Assembly: GCA_026987055.1 (NCBI GenBank)
Contig: JALSNL010000370.1
Coordinates: 1 to 9,167, forward strand
Direction: 5' to 3'
DNA from: Melioribacteraceae bacterium
GTDB taxonomy: Bacteria; Bacteroidota; Ignavibacteria; Ignavibacteriales; Melioribacteraceae
DNA: 9,167 nucleotides
Shown here: positions 4,202 to 9,167 of the stretch, piece by piece
Numbering within the stretch: position 1 is the first letter of the stretch
How the letters are laid out: every line of letters begins with the position of its first letter
The notes under the pieces: generated by a model
What the model was told of the DNA's origin: nothing
What the model saw: the letters and a program-made list of their open reading frames with translations, nothing else
The model's database searches: none
Made by a program: the position numbers and the translations under genes

Positions 4202-6244
4202 TTATTTTAATAAAATCATTCTTTTAGTTTCAGAATATTCACCGGTTTGCAGAGTATAAAAATATATTCCATTGGAAAGCGATGATGCATCAAAATCAAT
4301 TTTGTAATATCCCGTACTTTTTTGTTCATTAACCAAAGTGGTAATTTCTTTCCCCAGTGTGTCAAATACTTTTAAAGTTACAAAAGATGCCTTTGGAATA
4401 CTATACGAAATCCTTGTAGAAGGATTAAACGGATTAGGATAGTTTTGATATAATTTATAATCTGTTGGTATTTTAATAGGTACTCTTTTTGCTGATGTTA
4501 CAGTTGTTGGGTGTATAGTTTCATCAGTTGTTCCGTTACCGTCTAAATCTACTTCAATGGATATATTTGCATTAACAGAACTTATATTTGTAGTTGCAAT
4601 AGTGTTTTCTTCAATCTGTACATTTTCATATACTAAAGAAGTTTTTGGAGAACCATCTTTTATATCATCGAGATAAAGATCAAAATTACTTATATAACCT
4701 TGTGAATGTATTTCATACCGATATTCTTTACCAGCCGGTAAAATAATTGCTCGAACCGAACTTGTGTCACTCAAATCGGTTGGCATATAAAAACTACCAG
4801 GTATATTTTCTTCCCATGTTGAATCGGATGTTGGACCGGTATGATTATTAAATTCATCATAAGCATGAAGAACAACAGGGCATGCAGCAAGAACTTGAAT
4901 AATATTTGTCCCATAACTAATTGGGGGGGTGTACTTAATTCTCGTATCTGAAAATCCATCAAAAATTGGTGGGTTATTTAACAAACCTGATATAATTTCC
5001 AAAGTGGGTGTGCTTGAAGGTAATTCTTGATGTTCAACACCGGAAATATAAAATGTTTTATTTGCTAATAATTTTGAACTCCCAACTATTTCAGCACTTT
5101 TCAATGGCACTGTTCCATCTCCATTTATATTAAATATAGGCTTAACCATCTGCTTGTTAATTATAACTTTACCAATTGTTGGTAAATCAATTCCTACAAT
5201 ATTATAGGTTTTTATATTTGCAAAATCTAAATCCTTAACAGAGTTCTGGAATATTTCACTCTTATCAATCAAAGCAGCATTTAATGTTTTTTCTCCAATA
5301 TGAGTTAGTTTTAGGAAATTACGAGTTTGATTATAGTTGTATTCTTCTCCCATATATTCAAAACTATAATCATACAATTGTGGTAATATTGAATGTCCAT
5401 TCCATAAAAAATTATGATAATCCCTAGATGGTAATAATTGGTATGAAGATGGCATATTTCTACTAATATCCATTATTTTAGAATGATTAAAAACGTTAAA
5501 CCCTAAAAATTCAATCATAAGATTACCGGTAAGAGCAGTATAAATTGATTTAGGTGCACCTAGGTGTGGCGTTCCAATAAAAATAATTTTATCGATTTTT
5601 GATTTATTAAAATTATTGCTTTGAATTAAACTTTTAGCAACCAAACCGCCCATACTATGTGCAATAATATTTACTCTAATTTTTTTTGTCCATCTTAAAA
5701 CATCAAGAACAAAATAGCGTAATAACTGAGCATTAAATGCATTATCTTTTCGCCAGTCATACACGAAACAGAATAAATTTTCTCCTTCATCAAATGAGTT
5801 GTCCATATTATCCAATTTATAACTATGATTGGTTACAAGGTAATTTAGGATGCCTTCATAACTATCTAAGGGGGCATCATCAAATTCATCTTCAAAACTT
5901 CTATTAGAATTGCGTTTTGGAGATACTTTAATATGATAGTCATTAGAAAAAGGATCATAACCGTTCTCATTAAGCATTAGGGGATCCAAATGATCGTCCT
6001 CAGACGAGAGAGCTTTTGTTCTATTAACCCAAACTCTTTCATTCCATTTAAGTTCGTTATCGTTAGAGTTATAAAGCGGACTTCCCATAATTCCGGGGAT
6101 AAATATTATTGGCTCTTTACCAGGGACAGATGATAATATTCCAACTTCAGAAGTTCCCTCTCCAACTTCCGGATAAGTGATATTACTTGTTAAAACTAAT
6201 AGGGTAAATAAAAATAATATTGACTTAATAGTTTTAAAAAACAT
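4202..6244 (-). CDS. Secreted LCAT/PGAP1-like alpha/beta-hydrolase (putative lipase/acyltransferase) with T9SS sorting tail
   Basis: A 680-aa protein. Residues 1-23 are a signal peptide. The catalytic part (about 44-422) has the oxyanion-side motif IIFIPGIMGSPLY (46-58), the nucleophile elbow AHSMGG with Ser197, IGTPHLGAPKS (223-233), the acid motif GDGTVP with Asp376, and GVEHQELP with His405. This set and order match the lecithin:cholesterol acyltransferase/PGAP1-like lipase group, so ester hydrolysis or acyl transfer on lipids is likely, though the substrate is unknown. About 430-595 is a beta-rich linker domain. Residues 598-680 are a type A T9SS sorting domain (NYPNPFNPSTR, LGKEITTL, SNGIYFYTLQ, final KRMILLK), which directs export across the outer membrane and surface attachment or release. 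The start is supported by GAGGT (6253-6249), 4 nt from ATG. A run of seven C on the coding strand lies at codons 438-440 (4923-4929). Confidence 0.9.
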   Translation of the reverse strand: MFFKTIKSILFLFTLLVLTSNITYPEVGEGTSEVGILSSVPGKEPIIFIPGIMGSPLYNSNDNELKWNERVWVNRTKALSSEDDHLDPLMLNENGYDPFSNDYHIKVSPKRNSNRSFEDEFDDAPLDSYEGILNYLVTNHSYKLDNMDNSFDEGENLFCFVYDWRKDNAFNAQLLRYFVLDVLRWTKKIRVNIIAHSMGGLVAKSLIQSNNFNKSKIDKIIFIGTPHLGAPKSIYTALTGNLMIEFLGFNVFNHSKIMDISRNMPSSYQLLPSRDYHNFLWNGHSILPQLYDYSFEYMGEEYNYNQTRNFLKLTHIGEKTLNAALIDKSEIFQNSVKDLDFANIKTYNIVGIDLPTIGKVIINKQMVKPIFNINGDGTVPLKSAEIVGSSKLLANKTFYISGVEHQELPSSTPTLEIISGLLNNPPIFDGFSDTRIKYTPPISYGTNIIQVLAACPVVLHAYDEFNNHTGPTSDSTWEENIPGSFYMPTDLSDTSSVRAIILPAGKEYRYEIHSQGYISNFDLYLDDIKDGSPKTSLVYENVQIEENTIATTNISSVNANISIEVDLDGNGTTDETIHPTTVTSAKRVPIKIPTDYKLYQNYPNPFNPSTRISYSIPKASFVTLKVFDTLGKEITTLVNEQKSTGYYKIDFDASSLSNGIYFYTLQTGEYSETKRMILLK

Positions 6245-6540
6245 TTTAACCTCACTCTGATTAGAGATTTTTTACCAGGATAAGAGAAGAATTTAATTTT
6301 GATATTAAATAATATAACAAATTATTTATAAAAACATTGTGATCTCTTATTTAATAGGTCATTTTATCAAATATATTGTTTTTGTAATATATAGTAAAAC
6401 TTATTAGATTTAGGATTATAAGCCAACTTTCTGAGTTGACTATTGTATGAGAAATGGTAAACATGAATTTACCTCTAAGCTATAACTATAAACTTAAAAC
6501 AAGAAAATAAAGAATAAACAATAGCTTTTATGGGAACAAA
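6245..6540. other. AT-rich leader region of the hydrolase gene
   Basis: No gene on either strand. It must hold the hydrolase promoter, but no convincing -35/-10 pair was found among the many AT-rich hexamers. Small palindromes occur (ATATTA-AA-TAATAT near 6303; CAACT-TTCTG-AGTTG at 6424-6438) without clear meaning. Confidence 0.5.
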
Positions 6541-6548
6541 AAAACATT

Positions 6549-6572
6549 CGTCAGCATAAAGCTGACGGTTAC
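6549..6572 (-). repeat. REP-like element I, left-pointing variant CGTCAGC
   Basis: Perfect stem CGTCAGC (6549-6555) with GCTGACG (6561-6567), loop ATAAA, minus-strand head GTAAC (6572-6568). Compared with elements B, F and H, two stem pairs are exchanged on both sides. It lies about 3.7 kb from the RAYT island. Confidence 0.8.
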
Positions 6573-6609
6573 AATTGCGAATTTTTTGAATTATAAAAGC
6601 ATTTTATTT

Positions 6610-6654
6610 GTATCCGTAGATTTATCTTGCCGAAGGCAGGCTTTTATATCTTCG
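6610..6654 (+). repeat. REP-like element J, degenerate long right-pointing type
   Basis: Head GTATC (6610-6614), outer stem CGTAGA (6615-6620) with TCTTCG (6649-6654; one T-T mismatch), and the nested CTTGCC-GAA-GGCAGG hairpin (6626-6640). It is the same class as A and E but more worn. Elements I and J face away from each other, opposite to the A-B and E-F pairs. Confidence 0.7.
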
Positions 6655-6726
6655 TTATAAACTAACAAAAATTTTCAATGTGGTATTTGCAATTTTAAAT
6701 ATTATCTCAATTGCTAATTGATTTCC

Positions 6727-6742
6727 GTAAAGCTATCTTTAC
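6727..6742 (+). promoter_or_regulatory. Small hairpin in the tgt leader
   Basis: GTAAAG (6727-6732) and CTTTAC (6737-6742) form a 6-bp stem with loop CTAT, 23 nt before the GTG start. TATCTTTA (6734-6741) also resembles the TAnnTTTG -7 box of Bacteroidota promoters, with a TTG (6711-6713) at suitable distance. Either reading is weak. No preQ1 riboswitch pattern was found here. Confidence 0.25.
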
Positions 6743-6756
6743 CTTTCAAAAATTAA

Positions 6757-7913
<1,157 letters not shown>

Positions 7914-7914
<1 letters not shown>

Positions 7915-8222
7915 TGGAATTGTTACTGGCGATGGCTCCGCAAGGTCAACAAGGTGGCGGAAGTATGATTAGTACTTTAATAATGTTCGGAGCAATATTT
8001 GCAATTTTTTATTTTATGATTATAAGACCGCAACAAAAGAAAGCTAAAGAAAGAGAAGCTTTACTTTCCGCATTGAAAAAAGGTGATAAAATAATAACCA
8101 GCGGTGGAATACACGGAACAATTGCCGGTCTTGATGATAAAACCGTTTTACTTGACCTTGGCAGTAATACAAAAATTAAAATTGAAAGAAGTGCAATAGG
8201 ACAAGTTTTAGGTAAGGATTAA
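7914..8222 (+). CDS. yajC: Sec translocon accessory protein YajC
   Basis: A small inner-membrane protein that associates with SecDF in the Sec export machinery. The 102-aa product has a short N-terminal part rich in Gln and Gly, one membrane helix (about 18-37, ending FYFMIIRPQQKK) and a cytoplasmic domain (GDKIITSGGIHGTIAGLDDKT, near 57-77), all typical. An ATG at 7911 is also possible and adds one Met. The ATG at 7914 is preferred because GGAGG (7905-7909) is 4 nt from it but only 1 nt from 7911. It follows tgt with a 1-nt overlap, the common tgt-yajC order. secD, the usual next gene, is absent; a hairpin and an agmatinase-family gene follow instead. Confidence 0.95.
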
Positions 8223-8228
8223 GATATT

Positions 8229-8265
8229 AAAAGTGTTCTGTATATCAAATATGCAGAACACTTTT
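8229..8265 (+). terminator. Strong hairpin terminator between yajC and the agmatinase-family gene
   Basis: AAAAGTGTTCTG (8229-8240) pairs perfectly with CAGAACACTTTT (8254-8265). A G-U and four A-T pairs extend the helix to a CAA loop. The TTTT that closes the stem is followed by GGG rather than more T. It should end the tgt-yajC transcript. Only 16 nt separate it from the next start codon, so it may also limit read-through into that gene. Confidence 0.7.
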
Positions 8266-8281
8266 GGGATTTGCCAATAAG

Positions 8282-9167
8282 ATGAAAACACTTCCTACAA
8301 AAAATAATTTTCTCGGATTAGAAAAAAAATATTCTTCTTATAAAACTTCCGGTATTATTATACTTCAAGCACCTTTGGAAAAAACAGTAAGCTACGGGAA
8401 AGGAACAAAAAACGGACCGAAAGAAATTATAAAAGCTTCTCACTATGTAGAATTTTTTGATGAAGAATTAAATAAGGAACTATGTTTTGAAAAAGGTATT
8501 GCCACTTTGGAAGAAATTAAGTTTTCCAATCTAACCGTAAAAAAATCCATTGAAAAAATTTACGACGAAGTAAAAAAGCAAATTTCAGAAGATAAATTTG
8601 TGGTAACACTTGGCGGTGAACATTCCATTTCTTCGGCAACAATTAAAGCTCATTACAATTTTTATAAAAACATTTCAGTTCTTCAGATTGATGCACATTC
8701 CGATTTACGTAATTCTTATGAAGGAAGTAAATATTCGCATGCTTCCGTAATGGCAAGGGTTGCAGAGTTTACAACTAAAATTGTTCAAGTTGGAATTAGA
8801 GCACAGTGCAAAGAAGAATATGATTTTATAAAAACCAATAGAATCAAAACTTTTTATATGCGGGAAATAAGAAATAATAAATACGGAAAAAATTGGCAGC
8901 AAAAAGTTGTTAATGAACTTAACAAAAATGTTTATATTACTTTTGATGTTGACGGATTTGACCCTTCCGTAATTTCCGCAACCGGAACCCCGGAACCGGG
9001 CGGACTTTTTTGGGACGAAACAATGAACTTGTTAAAACAAGTTGGTAAAAATAAAAACATAATAGGCTTTGATGTTGTTGAACTTGCTCCGGATAAATTC
9101 CATAATTCAAGTAATTTTACTACTGCAAAACTTGTTTATAAAATTTTGAACTACGCATTTCAAAAAT
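8282..9167 (+). CDS. speB: Agmatinase/arginase-family ureohydrolase (3' end at window edge)
   Basis: The family hydrolyses guanidino compounds to urea; agmatinase makes putrescine from agmatine. 295 codons are visible and the frame is open to the edge, where the last base is T, so the true end is probably at once or very near (about 300 aa is usual). All manganese ligands are visible: His114 in GGEHS, Asp137, His139 and Asp141 in DAHSD, and Asp222 and Asp224 in TFDVDGFDPS. SHAS (152-155), GTPEPGG (235-241) and DVVELAP with Glu267 also match. Length and motifs favour agmatinase over arginase, but the substrate cannot be fixed from sequence alone; formimidoylglutamase or guanidino-acid hydrolases are related. 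No clear Shine-Dalgarno is seen before the ATG. The gap to yajC is 59 nt and holds a terminator-like hairpin, so a separate promoter may lie inside yajC. Confidence 0.88.
   Translation, partial: MKTLPTKNNFLGLEKKYSSYKTSGIIILQAPLEKTVSYGKGTKNGPKEIIKASHYVEFFDEELNKELCFEKGIATLEEIKFSNLTVKKSIEKIYDEVKKQISEDKFVVTLGGEHSISSATIKAHYNFYKNISVLQIDAHSDLRNSYEGSKYSHASVMARVAEFTTKIVQVGIRAQCKEEYDFIKTNRIKTFYMREIRNNKYGKNWQQKVVNELNKNVYITFDVDGFDPSVISATGTPEPGGLFWDETMNLLKQVGKNKNIIGFDVVELAPDKFHNSSNFTTAKLVYKILNYAFQK

Noticed and set aside
4771..4962. Short minus-strand frame inside the hydrolase gene
   Set aside because: It lies within the confidently identified coding region in another frame and shows no family features.
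8705..8902. Minus-strand open frame at the right end
   Set aside because: It lies opposite the agmatinase-family gene, whose metal-binding motifs are all in the plus-strand frame.

Overview
The window looks like AT-rich chromosomal DNA from a member of the Ignavibacteriota/Bacteroidota-Chlorobi group. The strongest clue is the C-terminal tail of the large secreted hydrolase, which starts with the NYPNPFNPSTR signature of type IX secretion (T9SS) sorting domains and matches the form common in Ignavibacteria. A FISUMP-domain protein, a TlpA-like thioredoxin protein with its own signal peptide and a RAYT transposase with its palindromes fit the same group. This placement is inference from protein style, not from a marker gene.

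Layout. Positions 1-414 hold no intact gene; the left edge has a weak trace of a decayed helix-turn-helix reading frame. Four genes follow on the minus strand, read right to left: a secreted alpha/beta-hydrolase of the LCAT/PGAP1 type with a T9SS tail (6244-4202), a secreted FISUMP-domain protein (4029-3073), a REP-associated tyrosine transposase (RAYT, 2539-2054) and a periplasmic thioredoxin-fold protein (1767-415). Three genes are on the plus strand: tgt (6766-7914), yajC (7914-8222) and an agmatinase-family gene (8282 to the right edge, where it is cut at or within a codon of its stop).

The most structured part is 1831-2800. The RAYT gene is packed between eight REP-like palindromes, and two more lie in the intergenic region at 6549-6654. 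The ten elements fall into two stem families. All five CGCAGA-type copies point right and all five CGTCGAC-type copies point left. Stem sequences differ between copies by paired changes that keep the helix. Three right-pointing copies carry a second nested hairpin. This is a REP/BIME-plus-RAYT system of the general kind known from other bacteria, in a two-family form.

Other points: the FISUMP gene is visibly richer in G+C than its surroundings, lies between two inverted copies of a 27-bp motif, has a perfect 10-bp inverted repeat just upstream of its ribosome binding site, and ends in a Tyr/Asn-rich segment of the kind targeted by diversity-generating retroelements. The hydrolase gene has a run of seven C at the junction between its catalytic part and its secretion/sorting part. 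The tgt-yajC pair is a widespread arrangement, with tgt acting in queuosine tRNA modification and yajC in Sec export; here secD does not follow yajC, and a strong hairpin separates yajC from the polyamine gene.
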